DNA of 64,000 nt from Anoxybacillus tepidamans PS2 (GCF_000620165.1 NZ_JHVN01000010.1:62001-126000); one strand, 5' to 3'. Counted from the first letter of the stretch, positions 26,061-35,495 are shown. Notes: a model not told the origin generated them from the letters alone. A program made the numbers and translations.

Positions 26061-27710
26061 ATGCTTCGTTGCCGCGAAGAAGTGCTTGCTTTTACCAAAC
26101 AGCTCGTCCAAATTGAAAGCATTGTGAACACGGACGGGGAAAAAGCGATTGCTCATTGGTTATTTCAACTCTTGTCTTCGTTTCCTTATTTTATGAATCA
26201 TCCGACTCATATTGCTTTATCACCAACGATTGGAGATGACATGGAAAGATATAATGTGCTTGCGTTTGTAAAAGGGACTAAAGGCGCTAGCAATCGTACA
26301 GTGATTCTGATGGGTCATATGGACACCGTCGGCATTGATGATTTTAATCATTTAAAAGATTATGCCTGCTCCCCTGATGAATTGATGGAAAGGCTCAAAT
26401 ATCAGGAATTGCCTTTCTGCGCAAAACAACATATTGAGTCTGGCGATTGGTTATTCGGCCGTGGTGTTCTTGACATGAAAAGCGGGCTAGCGAGCCATCT
26501 CTATTTACTTAAGTATTATTCCGAACATCCGGAACAGCTGGATGGAAACATCGTATTTTTAGCAGAATGCGATGAAGAAGACGGTTCACATGGAATTTTA
26601 TCGGCATTAAAAATACTGAAAAAATGGCGAAAGGAGCATGGATTTGATTATATTGCAGCCATTAATGCTGATTTTGTGTCTCCCCGCTTTGAAGGGGATG
26701 AAAACCGCTACATATATAAAGGAACGGTCGGAAAGCTTTTACCGTCATTTTTTATTACCGGTGCTGAAACGCATGTAGGCTCTTGTTTTGAGGGGCTTGA
26801 CCCTAATTTCATTGCGGCAGAATTGACCAAGCAGATTGATTATAATCCGACACTTTGCAACGAAGCATATGGGGAAACGACAGTGCCCCCTGTTTCCCTC
26901 AAACAAACGGATTTAAAACCGTCTTATACAGTGCAAACAGCGTTATCAGCCTATGTGTATTATAATTTTTTCATCCACTCTTGGTCGCCGAAAGATGTAT
27001 TAGAAAAGCTAAAACAAGAGGCGATGGTTGCCTTTCAGCGGGCGCTTTCCTTATTTGAAGAGCGGTATCAGCAATATTGTTCTTTAAGCGGTGAACCCTT
27101 TACCCCGATTCCTTGGCAACCGAGGGTGCTCACATATGAAGAAATGGAGCAACTTTTAGTGAAGGAGCATGGTGACGCTTTCACCGCACATATGGAGCGG
27201 TTTAAGCAAGAGCTTTTGCTGAATAAGGAACTGGATACGCGCATGTTTTCGGTTAGAGTTGTAGAAGAAGCGTGGAAGTGGATGAAAGATAAAAGCCCTG
27301 CTATCATTTTGTTTTATTCATCTCTCTATTCACCAAGAATTGAATTGACCGGAAAAACAAAAAAGGAACAAGTGCTTATTGCGGCGTTAGAACAAGCCGT
27401 AAAAGCTATACAGCCTCACTATCAGCATCCTATCGTCATTCGAAACTTTTTCCCTTATATTTCGGACATGAGTTTCGTAGCCTTAAGCGATGATGAAGAT
27501 GGCATTAAAGCGGTAGCCAAAAACAACCCTAGTTGGGGAACGAAACATTATGTAGAATATCAGGATATTCGTGATCTTAATATACCTGTCATTAATATCG
27601 GGCCGTATGGTATGGATGCTCATAAAAAGCTTGAAAGAATGGAAATCACTTATTCAACGGAAATGGTGCCGAATCTAACACATCGTGTGATACAAAAGTT
27701 GATAGGTTGA
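26061..27710 (+). CDS. rocB: M20-family amidohydrolase RocB-like (arginine utilisation)
   Basis: 549 residues from the ATG at 26061, which is 9 nt after AGAGGAGG; the ATG nine bases earlier is too close to that site. M20 zinc-peptidase motifs: LMGHMDTVG (His and Asp), GRGVLDMKSG (bridging Asp) and AECDEEDG (catalytic Glu pair). The length and the C-terminal KIGPYGMDAHKKLERMEITYS-type ending match RocB rather than the shorter DapE or ArgE. RocB belongs to the Bacillus arginine degradation regulon, its exact reaction is not settled. No other roc gene lies nearby. Confidence 0.85.
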   Translation: MLRCREEVLAFTKQLVQIESIVNTDGEKAIAHWLFQLLSSFPYFMNHPTHIALSPTIGDDMERYNVLAFVKGTKGASNRTVILMGHMDTVGIDDFNHLKDYACSPDELMERLKYQELPFCAKQHIESGDWLFGRGVLDMKSGLASHLYLLKYYSEHPEQLDGNIVFLAECDEEDGSHGILSALKILKKWRKEHGFDYIAAINADFVSPRFEGDENRYIYKGTVGKLLPSFFITGAETHVGSCFEGLDPNFIAAELTKQIDYNPTLCNEAYGETTVPPVSLKQTDLKPSYTVQTALSAYVYYNFFIHSWSPKDVLEKLKQEAMVAFQRALSLFEERYQQYCSLSGEPFTPIPWQPRVLTYEEMEQLLVKEHGDAFTAHMERFKQELLLNKELDTRMFSVRVVEEAWKWMKDKSPAIILFYSSLYSPRIELTGKTKKEQVLIAALEQAVKAIQPHYQHPIVIRNFFPYISDMSFVALSDDEDGIKAVAKNNPSWGTKHYVEYQDIRDLNIPVINIGPYGMDAHKKLERMEITYSTEMVPNLTHRVIQKLIG

Positions 27711-27866
27711 GGAACATAAGGAGAGATCGTCGGCGAATTTTGGAGTTGGAATCGCTCTTTTTGTTGTACATCAAACTCGAATTCTCGGCATTTTGTCACT
27801 GGGCCTTGGTCGATATTGCGAACTGAATGGTTCATCCCCCCTGCTTTGTCGCTTAACGGGAAGATG

Positions 27867-27901
27867 AAAAGGTGCCCCTTTTACTCAGAGAGGCACCTTT
27901 T
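27867..27901. terminator. bidirectional terminator between rocB and the SASP gene
   Basis: AAAAGGTGCC and GGCACCTTTT around a 15-nt loop; serves both convergent genes. Confidence 0.75.
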
Positions 27902-27928
27902 GAGGTTTTGAGCGAAATCTGTAACCGA

Positions 27929-28159
27929 TTAATGGATAACCGGAGGAACAGCAGATTGCAACTTTTGCTGAGCGATAGACACTAAACGTCTTGTAATCTC
28001 CCCGCCGACAGATCCGTTGGCGCGAGATGTTGTATCCGGACCAAGGACAACCCCAAACTCGCGTGCGATTTCTAGCTTCATTTGTTCGATCGCAGCAGCG
28101 GCGTTTGGAATTAAAATTTCATTCGTGTTATTACCTCGTTGAATTTGTTGCATTGGCAA
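27929..28159 (-). CDS. alpha/beta-type small acid-soluble spore protein
   Basis: About 76 residues. The SASP signature is plain: [21 protein letters not shown], including the germination protease site around EIAREFGV, and [20 protein letters not shown]. These proteins coat forespore DNA, protect it from UV and heat, and are degraded at germination. The TTG at 28159 sits 9 nt after AAAGGAG and is preferred over the ATG two codons later or the ATG at 28168, which abuts the binding site. It should be transcribed by sigma-G in the forespore. Confidence 0.93.
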   Translation of the reverse strand: MPMQQIQRGNNTNEILIPNAAAAIEQMKLEIAREFGVVLGPDTTSRANGSVGGEITRRLVSIAQQKLQSAVPPVIH

Positions 28160-28188
28160 TCTAATCATCTCCTTTAATATTTTGTTAT

Positions 28189-28218
28189 TAATATTGATTA
28201 AAAAAATCGTTTTATTCG
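28189..28218 (-). promoter_or_regulatory. candidate sigma-G promoter of the SASP gene
   Basis: On the minus strand CGAATA (28213-28218) and CAATATTA (28189-28196) with 16-nt spacing, an imperfect match to the TGAATA / CATACTA pattern. Position and gene type support it. Confidence 0.4.
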
Positions 28219-28290
28219 TGCTTTATATAGGTAATTTATGGGATATATAAGATATAAGGATTTAGTGATATGAAAATAAACTGAACCACA

Positions 28291-28375
28291 AATAAATAAA
28301 GCCGACTAGACATAGATAGGTCATGCGCTTTGATGAATGTTGCGCACGATCGTTCATTTTGTCCGTCGGCTTTTA
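28291..28375 (-). terminator. long-stemmed terminator of the DUF2935 gene
   Basis: On the minus strand AAAGCCGACGGACA pairs with TGTCTAGTCGGCTTT across a structured interior of about 45 nt, followed by ATTTATTTG. The interior has its own inverted pieces (GATGAATG, CGTTCAT). Confidence 0.55.
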
Positions 28376-28466
28376 TATAAAGGTGGTAGAATCGCTTTTT
28401 GTTCACTTGCTTGTATTTCGCGTTGCTTTCACTTTATCGCCCCTTATGGATAATGGATAGAAAAAG

Positions 28467-29270
28467 TTAATGCCTTTCGTTTAGTCTTGGTTTCGTTGGA
28501 TCACAATTCGGTTTTTCTAAGTTGGCTGATTCGGCTAGCTTCATTAAATAATAGCACTCTTCACGAAACATGTGATCTGCCATTAATGCAGAAAATGTGC
28601 CAAGCGCTTTGTTGCTAAGTTTAAGTTCTTCTAGCTCGTGCAGAAAGTGCTGGAACAGTTTGATCGCTAACGCCGCATCGGAATTCATTTTTTCTAATGC
28701 GGGGAAAGAGGATATATTGGCTCGTAAATAGCCTGTCATTTCCACTGCTTTTAAATAAAAATCTTCAAACTGCTTTTTATATTGTTCACTTTTCTCTTTG
28801 AAAGGTTTCTCCACATCATCCAGATTCGACGATATGGAACCTGCATGGCCGGCTGCATCTAACAGCCAAAGGAGATGGTGATGAAGTTCATGATATACCG
28901 GAGGGATTTGGTTTGTTTTAAAAAACTGTAACAATCTTAAATATTCTTCTAACTCGTTCACCATGTGGTTCAGAAATGTAGGAGAAAGATGGATTTTAAT
29001 ATTGCCTACCAAATGTTTTTTGATGAGGCGTAATTTAAATTCCCGAAGCTTTAATGCCTCTGCTTCGGCTGCGGCCGTCAACTGTGAGAGGTTTTCTGAT
29101 TCGGCTCGGCTAAGAAGGGCATCGAATATTTGAATAAACCGGGAGGCGATTTCAATTTCCTCTTTTTCGCTTGGGGCCAAAGCTTCGTAGATAAATCGAG
29201 AATGGTCGCCCAAGATTTGCAGCCAAAATCGGTGCTCAAATCTCGCCTTCTCTTCCAATGTTCCATTCAT
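28467..29270 (-). CDS. DUF2935 helical protein (hemerythrin-like, metal-binding)
   Basis: 267 residues from the ATG at 29270, which follows GGTGGAGGG. All-helical with two repeats: EKARFEHRFWLQILGDHSRF near the start and FQHFLHELEELKLSN later; both repeats place Glu and His at metal-ligand positions, and HELHHHLLWLLDAAGHAG adds more His. DUF2935 structures are ferritin- or hemerythrin-like bundles with a metal site; cellular role unknown. It is a single gene, with a hairpin downstream. Confidence 0.8.
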   Translation of the reverse strand: MNGTLEEKARFEHRFWLQILGDHSRFIYEALAPSEKEEIEIASRFIQIFDALLSRAESENLSQLTAAAEAEALKLREFKLRLIKKHLVGNIKIHLSPTFLNHMVNELEEYLRLLQFFKTNQIPPVYHELHHHLLWLLDAAGHAGSISSNLDDVEKPFKEKSEQYKKQFEDFYLKAVEMTGYLRANISSFPALEKMNSDAALAIKLFQHFLHELEELKLSNKALGTFSALMADHMFREECYYLMKLAESANLEKPNCDPTKPRLNERH

Positions 29271-29388
29271 TATATACCCTCCACCTTTCAAAAGATGTCA
29301 AACCACTTATAATGTTTATTCAAATCAAGTGGCCGTGATGAATCCATAATAGACTACGTTATGTAAGGTGGAGAGTATAGTGCTGCGA

Positions 29389-29452
29389 TTTTTAACACAT
29401 TCACCGAGAAGTCTCCCACCTCTAAGCAAAGTGTAGGTGGGAGAGGTTTATT
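29389..29452 (+). repeat. palindromic dispersed repeat, copy 3
   Basis: TTTTTAACACATTCACCGAG, then CTCCCACCTC-N10-AGGTGGGAG and AGGTTTAT. The 20-nt lead-in is identical to copy 2 except at its last base. The hairpin loop differs from copies 1 and 2, so copies diverge mainly in the loop. Confidence 0.75.
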
Positions 29453-29464
29453 GGTATAAAAAAA

Positions 29465-30343
29465 TTACATTTGTTTCATCATCCATACTTGGTTGACAAT
29501 AGGCTGAAACCCTATTTGTTTTAAGAGTGAATATGTTAATGGAGAATGGTTGACGGGTACATTGGGGACCACTCTAACCACATCATCACCAAAAGAACCA
29601 AAAACTCGGCTGAGCAAGAAACGAATAATTCCTTCCGCATCTTTTCTCTCTGGATGGGCTTCGCATTGAAATAATATTGTTCTTTCATGCTTTCCATTAA
29701 CATTAAAGACTCTCCGATAGTAAGCATATCCAATATCGAACCCATGCTCATCTTTTACGATCAGCGCCTCGCCGTCCTTGGCACTTTGCCATTGTGTTTG
29801 CCACGGGTTTTGTCCTTTGTAAAATGGCAGGAAGCTCACTTCTTGAGGGATCGTTTGCTCTACTATGTACTCTTGAATGGAACCAAACGGGTTGGGCTGC
29901 GCGCCTTTTAGCTCTAAATATTCAAGGTCATCGACGATTTCGTATCCCATTTTTTCATAGAGGGAAATCGCTTTTTGATTATCGCTGATAGCCTCTAATG
30001 TCGCAAGTTCAACACCCTCCTCTTGATAAATTGCAAGCGTTGTCTCCATTAACGCTTTTCCAATTCCTTTTCCCCGATAGGCAGAGGCGACCCCTGTTCC
30101 GCCATTCCAGGCTATTTTTGTTTTATTGAAAAGACGAACGCCATTTTTTACGATACCAATCGGTTCATGACCTTGAAAAGCGACGATGGACAATTTAGGA
30201 GATAACCCCTCCCCGACAAGCCTCTTCACAAAGTTGTCTACGGTTGTCGTCGCGTCAAAATAATACCCCTCAAATCCGGCATTCCAAGCTTTCACTGCCT
30301 CTTCGAATGTGCATTCCGATAATCGCTTTATTTTTAACGTCAT
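29465..30343 (-). CDS. GNAT-family N-acetyltransferase with a second C-terminal domain
   Basis: 292 residues, twice the usual GNAT length. Residues 1-150 hold a complete GNAT fold with the acetyl-CoA loop VASAYRGKGIGKALM (about 85-99) and ISDNQKAISLYEKMGYEIV. Residues 150-292 look like a degenerate second copy (RTILFQCEAHPERKDAEGII and PLTYSLLKQIGFQPI) without a clear acetyl-CoA loop. AGAGGGGAAC precedes the ATG. Acceptor substrate unknown. Confidence 0.82.
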   Translation of the reverse strand: MTLKIKRLSECTFEEAVKAWNAGFEGYYFDATTTVDNFVKRLVGEGLSPKLSIVAFQGHEPIGIVKNGVRLFNKTKIAWNGGTGVASAYRGKGIGKALMETTLAIYQEEGVELATLEAISDNQKAISLYEKMGYEIVDDLEYLELKGAQPNPFGSIQEYIVEQTIPQEVSFLPFYKGQNPWQTQWQSAKDGEALIVKDEHGFDIGYAYYRRVFNVNGKHERTILFQCEAHPERKDAEGIIRFLLSRVFGSFGDDVVRVVPNVPVNHSPLTYSLLKQIGFQPIVNQVWMMKQM

Positions 30344-30556
30344 GGCTAGATGTTCCCCTCTCTTTTTTATAAATAATTATGTGGCAAATGATGCAGATCT
30401 ACTTGATAATAATTCCATAAAAATTTTATACAATTATAACTTGTATCATTGAGGTCGTGCCTCTGTCTCTAATATTTTGTACGCATTCATAAGAGGAGAT
30501 AATGGAGATTGCTGCGTTTGTAAAGCAATTCCGTCAATGATCCATTCATCGGTGCC

Positions 30557-31288
30557 TTATAAGTGTTTGATGCGTAGGCGGTATTGCTCAATATAATTTC
30601 GATTATGCTCGAACCCTCCTTCGACATTTCCGCTCATAAAGATCGGCGGGGCAATGTTGAAGCGAATGAGTTCCTCTACGACTTCAGCGATTAGCATATT
30701 TAAAATGAATGCTCCTACCACCGTGGAACCAGGGGCTGTTTTTATATCTAACCGGGGAATTTCAACTAGGGCATCTCCGTAAGGAAGCTGGCTATCAATG
30801 ACAATATGCGCCAGTTCGTAAAGCTTTTTACCCGAGGGATGGCGAGAAGGTGCTTGGGAATAAGCGGAGGATGTAATGGCAATGACTTTTAACCCTTTTT
30901 TAACGGCTTCCATAGCCATTTCGATCGGCAATACATTCACTCCTGAGTTCGATGCAATAATCATAACTTCATTGGATTGAATGGTATATTGATTTAAAAT
31001 AATCGAAGCATATCCTGGCATTCTCTCGATCATGGAGCTTTTAACGGCTCCTTCATGAAGCATCACGCTCGGTTCAAGAATGGGGTTAATCGGCACCAAC
31101 CCACCTGCGCGATAGAACACTTCCTCAGCCAGCATATGCGAATGGCCGCAGCCGAAAATATGCAAAAGCCCGCCTTCCTTAATGGAAAGGGCGATCATAC
31201 GGGCTGCTTTCGTAATCGATTCCCATTGCGTTTCTTCCACTAGTTGAAGCTGTTGTTGGATGAGTTGCGCATATTTTTTTCCTAACAT
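30557..31288 (-). CDS. SIS-domain sugar isomerase-like protein (UPF0309)
   Basis: 243 residues with one SIS domain: HIFGCGHSHMLAEEVFYRAGG (about 43-63) and IIASNSGVNVLPIEMAME (about 112-130), the phosphosugar-binding loops. SIS proteins isomerise, etherify or sense phosphosugars. The gene is the last in the GlcNAc locus on the same strand, 97 nt after nagP, and has AAGGAGGTG before its ATG, so it probably handles an amino-sugar phosphate. The exact reaction is not known to me. Confidence 0.8.
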   Translation of the reverse strand: MLGKKYAQLIQQQLQLVEETQWESITKAARMIALSIKEGGLLHIFGCGHSHMLAEEVFYRAGGLVPINPILEPSVMLHEGAVKSSMIERMPGYASIILNQYTIQSNEVMIIASNSGVNVLPIEMAMEAVKKGLKVIAITSSAYSQAPSRHPSGKKLYELAHIVIDSQLPYGDALVEIPRLDIKTAPGSTVVGAFILNMLIAEVVEELIRFNIAPPIFMSGNVEGGFEHNRNYIEQYRLRIKHL

Positions 31289-31338
31289 CTTTCGTTTTCA
31301 CCTCCTTGGTGCTTGATCGTTTTTATAGTGGGTATTAG

Positions 31339-31379
31339 ATATCGCAGACCATCTCATTTATAGATATGGCCTGCGATCG
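31339..31379 (-). other. hairpin between nagP and the SIS gene
   Basis: ATCGCAGRCCAT-type arms (12 bp, one mismatch) around a 13-nt loop, with no T tract on either side. It may slow or partly stop read-through or protect the upstream mRNA; it is not a clear terminator. Confidence 0.45.
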
Positions 31380-31384
31380 TTCTA

Positions 31385-32752
31385 TTATAACTTTTTCATT
31401 TCGTTAGCCACAAACTCCACATCGGTGCCAACGACCACTTGAAGATCGGTTTGGTTTAGACGAATAACCCCTTTTGCTCCTAGGCGTTTCAGTTCATGTT
31501 CATTGACTTTTGACATATCGTTGACTTTTAGGCGCAAACGCGTTATGCAGTTATCAATTTGTGCCAGATTTTCTTTGCCCCCTAACGCTTTCATATATTG
31601 ATGGGCCAGTTGATCATATTTGTTGTTTGCTGCGGTCGAAGCGCTTTCCATCTTCTTTTCCTCATCTTCATCTTCCCGTCCCGGTGTTTTTAAATCTAAT
31701 TTCTTAATAAGGACGTAGAAAACAACAAAATAAATGAGGCCGTAAATCACTCCTTGCACGAGCAGCAAAAATGGCTTTTTAGCGATTCCCCAGTTTAAGA
31801 AAAAGTCAATCGCTCCGGCTGAAAAGCCGAACCCATGATGGATGCCTAGCTCTGTTGCAATGAACAGCGAAAGACCTGTTAAGACGGCATGAACAAAATA
31901 AAGCAATGGCGATAAAAACATAAATAAAAACTCAATCGGTTCGGTTACCCCTGTTAAAAACGAGGTAAAGGCCACTCCAATCAATGCGCCAGCAACCGCT
32001 TTGCGGCGCTCTTTTTTGGCTGTAGCGATCATGGCAAGCGCCGCCGCTGGAAGACCGAACATCATCACTGGGAAAAAGCCCGCCATAAAAATGCCTGCAC
32101 TAGGATCTCCGGCGAAGAAGCGGTTCAAGTCTCCCGTCTTTCCGTTAAACTCCCCAAACACAAACCATACTAAGCTATTTAACACATGGTGCAGCCCGAC
32201 AGGAATTAACAATCGGTTTAAAAACCCGAAAATCCCGACTCCAACGGCCCCAGCGCCAACAATCCATTCGCCGACGGTATTGATTCCGCTTTGAATCGGC
32301 GGCCACACATAGCCAAACACAATCGCTAATATCAGCATGGTAAACGACGTAATAATCGGCACAAATCGCTTGCCGCCAAAAAATCCGAGCCAGTCGGGCA
32401 ATTTGATGTTATGATAGCGATTGTATAAAAGTCCCGCTGTAATTCCGGAAATAAATCCGCCTAGTACCGACATATTAATCTTATCGTTGATCGAAGCCGC
32501 TCCTTTGGTTAATACAAAGTACCCGATGGCGCCAGCTAAAGCGGCTGCTCCATTGTTATCCTTTGCCAGCCCTACAGCAATCCCGATCGCAAATAGCAAT
32601 GCTAAATTGGAAAAAATCGCATCCCCTGTTGCGGCGATAAAAGGAACATTCAACAAATCAGGTTGCCCTAAACGAAGCAATAACGCAGCCGCCGGAAGGA
32701 CAGCAATGGGAAGCATGAGCGCTTTTCCGAGCCGTTGGAAAAATCCTAACAT
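31385..32752 (-). CDS. nagP: PTS N-acetylglucosamine transporter, IICB
   Basis: 455 residues from the ATG at 32752, which follows GGAGAGAGG. Residues 1-360 are the membrane IIC domain (MLGFFQRLGKALMLPIAVLP, then the conserved GVTEPIEFLFMFLSPLLY near 300). Residues about 375-455 are the IIB domain with phosphocysteine in IDNCITRLRL. There is no IIA domain, as in Bacillus NagP, so a glucose-type IIA from elsewhere must supply phosphate. It brings in GlcNAc as GlcNAc-6-phosphate for NagA and NagB. It lies directly after nagR, 47 nt away. Confidence 0.93.
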   Translation of the reverse strand: MLGFFQRLGKALMLPIAVLPAAALLLRLGQPDLLNVPFIAATGDAIFSNLALLFAIGIAVGLAKDNNGAAALAGAIGYFVLTKGAASINDKINMSVLGGFISGITAGLLYNRYHNIKLPDWLGFFGGKRFVPIITSFTMLILAIVFGYVWPPIQSGINTVGEWIVGAGAVGVGIFGFLNRLLIPVGLHHVLNSLVWFVFGEFNGKTGDLNRFFAGDPSAGIFMAGFFPVMMFGLPAAALAMIATAKKERRKAVAGALIGVAFTSFLTGVTEPIEFLFMFLSPLLYFVHAVLTGLSLFIATELGIHHGFGFSAGAIDFFLNWGIAKKPFLLLVQGVIYGLIYFVVFYVLIKKLDLKTPGREDEDEEKKMESASTAANNKYDQLAHQYMKALGGKENLAQIDNCITRLRLKVNDMSKVNEHELKRLGAKGVIRLNQTDLQVVVGTDVEFVANEMKKL

Positions 32753-32799
32753 ATATACCCTCTCTCCTTTTCCTATCATCTTTTCACAAGCCATCAAGC

Positions 32800-33522
32800 T
32801 TATCTTTCCATCTCAATCATGAATTTGTAGCGGTCCGCCCGATAAATCGATTTGACGACTTCAAGCGGCTGTCCGGCTTCTAAATAGCTGTTGCGCTGAA
32901 TCAAGAGCACCGGTGCGCCTTCTTTAATGTGTAAAAGGTCTGCTTCCATTTTTCGCGCGATAGATGCTTCTAATACTTGAGTAGCCGAGCGAATGGTGAA
33001 TCCTAGCTGATGTTCGATAAACTCATAAAAGGAACCGCTTACAATTTCTTTTGTTAAATTCGGAACGAGCGAGCAAGGAACATATGCGGTTTCTAACGCC
33101 ATCGGCAACTGGTCGGCAAGGCGAATACGACGGATTTCGTAAACATCGTCCCCTTCCTGAATATGAAGCTGCTGCGCTAGCGATGCATTCGCTGGAATGA
33201 TGCAAAAATTTAATACTTTCGTCCCTGGTTCCATGCCTCTTGCCCGCATATCTTCAGAAAAGCTTGTGAGCCCTTTTAAAGGCTGTTCGATTTTTTTAGT
33301 GGCGACAAACGTTCCTTTTCCCCTTTGCCTTACTAAATATCCATCGTTCACTAAATTGTTAATCGCTTGGCGAACCGTCATTCTGCTAATGTCGTACCTT
33401 TCCGCCCATTCTCGCTCGGACGGGATCATTTCCCCTGGCTCGAGTTCCCCTTTTTCAATCATTTCTCTAATCCCTTGTTCAAGTTGATAATAGATAGGAA
33501 GCGGTGAATGTTTATTAATCAT
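32800..33522 (-). CDS. nagR: GntR/HutC-type repressor of GlcNAc genes
   Basis: 240 residues. N-terminal winged helix (about 8-72: IREMIEKGELEPGEMIPSER, SRMTVRQAINNLVNDGYLVR) and a C-terminal UTRA effector domain (YEIRRIRLADQLPMALETAY). Organisation and neighbours match NagR (YvoA), which binds GlcN-6-phosphate or GlcNAc-6-phosphate and then releases DNA. A matching operator lies upstream of nagA at 35496-35512. The start overlaps the end of nagB by 4 nt, which indicates translational coupling. Confidence 0.93.
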   Translation of the reverse strand: MINKHSPLPIYYQLEQGIREMIEKGELEPGEMIPSEREWAERYDISRMTVRQAINNLVNDGYLVRQRGKGTFVATKKIEQPLKGLTSFSEDMRARGMEPGTKVLNFCIIPANASLAQQLHIQEGDDVYEIRRIRLADQLPMALETAYVPCSLVPNLTKEIVSGSFYEFIEHQLGFTIRSATQVLEASIARKMEADLLHIKEGAPVLLIQRNSYLEAGQPLEVVKSIYRADRYKFMIEMER

Positions 33523-34274
33523 TGTACGTGCACCTTTCTTTGTTCTTTGCTTACAAGCGATAGCGCTTCTTCGTCCGCGATGATGGCTACATTTGGATGA
33601 GTTTGTAAAATCGATGCTGGAATAGAAGGGGTTACGTTTCCTTCTAGCAGTTGGGACATAATGGACGCTTTTTTCTTCCCGGATACGAGCAAGAGGATTT
33701 GCCGACTTTTCATAATGGTCGCAATCCCCATTGTGATCGCATGAGTCGGCACTTGCTCTAGCGAAGGAAAAAAGCGTGCATTGGCTTTCCGAGTTGACTC
33801 CGCAAGTTTTACAATATGGGTAGTAGAATCAAACGAAGTGCCTGGCTCATTAAAACCGATGTGTCCGTTTCTTCCAATTCCCAGCACTTGCAAATCAATC
33901 CCGCCTAATGTTTCGATCACCTCCTCATAACGTGTGCACTCTTCTTGATAATCAGCGGCAAGGCCGTTTGGAAGATACGTTTGTGACATCGGGATATCGA
34001 TAAACTGAAAGAAATGGTGCTTCATATAGTAGTGATAGCTATTCGGATGCTCGGGATTGAGCCCGATGTACTCGTCTAGATTAACGGTACGTACCTTTCG
34101 ATAGGATGTTTGATTGTTTCGATAGTCCTCCGCAAGAGCGGCATATGTTCCGAGCACCGTTTCCCCCGTCGCCAAGCCAAGCACAGCATGGGGCTTTATT
34201 CTTACGTAGCTGCTGATGATTTCCGCGGCTTTTTGGCTCATTTCCTCATAATCTTTTACTTCGATGACTTTCAT
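33519..34274 (-). CDS. nagB: glucosamine-6-phosphate deaminase
   Basis: 251 residues. Converts GlcN-6-phosphate to fructose-6-phosphate and ammonia. Signature LGLATGETVLGTYAAL near the start, VNLDEYIGLNPEHPNSYHYYM with the catalytic Asp, and QVLGIGRNGHIGFNEPGTSF containing the active-site His. Length fits the short Bacillus form without the allosteric tail. It starts directly after nagA with one base between them and overlaps nagR by 4 nt, so the three form one translational unit. Confidence 0.96.
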   Translation of the reverse strand: MKVIEVKDYEEMSQKAAEIISSYVRIKPHAVLGLATGETVLGTYAALAEDYRNNQTSYRKVRTVNLDEYIGLNPEHPNSYHYYMKHHFFQFIDIPMSQTYLPNGLAADYQEECTRYEEVIETLGGIDLQVLGIGRNGHIGFNEPGTSFDSTTHIVKLAESTRKANARFFPSLEQVPTHAITMGIATIMKSRQILLLVSGKKKASIMSQLLEGNVTPSIPASILQTHPNVAIIADEEALSLVSKEQRKVHVQ

Positions 34275-34275
34275 T

Positions 34276-35451
34276 CTAGTTCACCTCTTGTTTCTTATAT
34301 GCTAATGTTCCGCGGCAAAATGTCATGGTCACTTCATATTTTTCATTTAACACTACAAGGTCCGCGTCTTTCCCTTCAGAAATGCTGCCTTTTCGATCAA
34401 GAACGCCCAATTGTTTTGCGGGATTCCAACTGGCCATGCGAATAACATCTTCAAGCGAGCAACCTGTGAACGACATCATCTTTTTCACGGCATCTTTTAG
34501 TTTTAAGATGCTGCCTGCTAGCGTTCCATCTTTTAATGTTGCTTGTTCGTCTTGAACGATGACTTCCTGCCCGCCCAATTCGTATTTTCCATTGCCGAGG
34601 CATTTGGCGCGCATCGCGTCTGTAATGACAATAAGCCCTTCTTTTCCTTTGTTCCGATAGGCAAATCGGACCATTTCCGGAGCGACATGGATTCCATCGA
34701 CAATTAATTCACATAGCACTTCATCATGCATGAGAACCGCGCCGACGACTCCTGGTTCGCGATGATGCAGGCCGCGCATGCCGTTAAACAAATGAGTCGC
34801 GTGTGTAATTCCCGCTTGGATGGCTTCTTTTACTTGATCGTAGACCGCATCAGAGTGGCCAATCGAGGCGATGACGCCGGATTTTTTGAGATAAGCGGTC
34901 AGAAGAAGCCCATTTGGCTCTTCCGGTGCCAATGTAACAAGACGGATGGTTCCTCTTGCTTCCTTTTGCCATCTTTGGAATAGCTCGATATCAGGTGCGA
35001 CGATATGGCGTGGATGCTGTGCTCCCGCGCGTTTTGGCGAAAGGAATGGCCCTTCTAAATGAATTCCGAGCACCTCGGCCGTCCCCGGTTGATTGTAAAA
35101 ATGTATATAGTTTGCTACGTTCTGCACAGCGTTTTCAATTTCATTAGCAGGTGCGGTCATTGTTGTTGCAAGAAAACTTGTTGTTCCCTCTTCAGGCAGC
35201 ACAGATGCCATTGTTTGTAATGCTTCTGGCGTTGCATCCATCACATCGGAACCAGCAGCCCCGTGAATATGAAGATCGATAAAACCTGGAACAACATAAT
35301 ACTGCTTGCCTAGTTCAATCCCTTCCACGTTAGGGAAAGGCAATAACGGGCCAACATAAGCAATTTTTCCGCTTTCAATTAAGATACACCCTTGTTCAAT
35401 TGGCCCTTTTTCTGTATATATGGTTGCATTTTTGAGTAAAAACCGATCCAC
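34276..35451 (-). CDS. nagA: N-acetylglucosamine-6-phosphate deacetylase
   Basis: 391 residues from the GTG at 35451, which follows AGAAGGGA with 7-nt spacing. Amidohydrolase-fold enzyme that removes acetate from GlcNAc-6-phosphate. Metal-site motif PGFIDLHIHGAAGSD, then LEGPFLSPKRAGAQ, GHSDAVYDQ, THLFNGMRGLHHREPG and the catalytic Asp in VITDAMRAK. First gene of the nag locus; the NagR operator lies 44 nt upstream of its start. Confidence 0.96.
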   Translation of the reverse strand: MDRFLLKNATIYTEKGPIEQGCILIESGKIAYVGPLLPFPNVEGIELGKQYYVVPGFIDLHIHGAAGSDVMDATPEALQTMASVLPEEGTTSFLATTMTAPANEIENAVQNVANYIHFYNQPGTAEVLGIHLEGPFLSPKRAGAQHPRHIVAPDIELFQRWQKEARGTIRLVTLAPEEPNGLLLTAYLKKSGVIASIGHSDAVYDQVKEAIQAGITHATHLFNGMRGLHHREPGVVGAVLMHDEVLCELIVDGIHVAPEMVRFAYRNKGKEGLIVITDAMRAKCLGNGKYELGGQEVIVQDEQATLKDGTLAGSILKLKDAVKKMMSFTGCSLEDVIRMASWNPAKQLGVLDRKGSISEGKDADLVVLNEKYEVTMTFCRGTLAYKKQEVN

Positions 35452-35495
35452 CGTTTCATCCCTTCTTTCTAACATTAATACTAACATTATATTAT

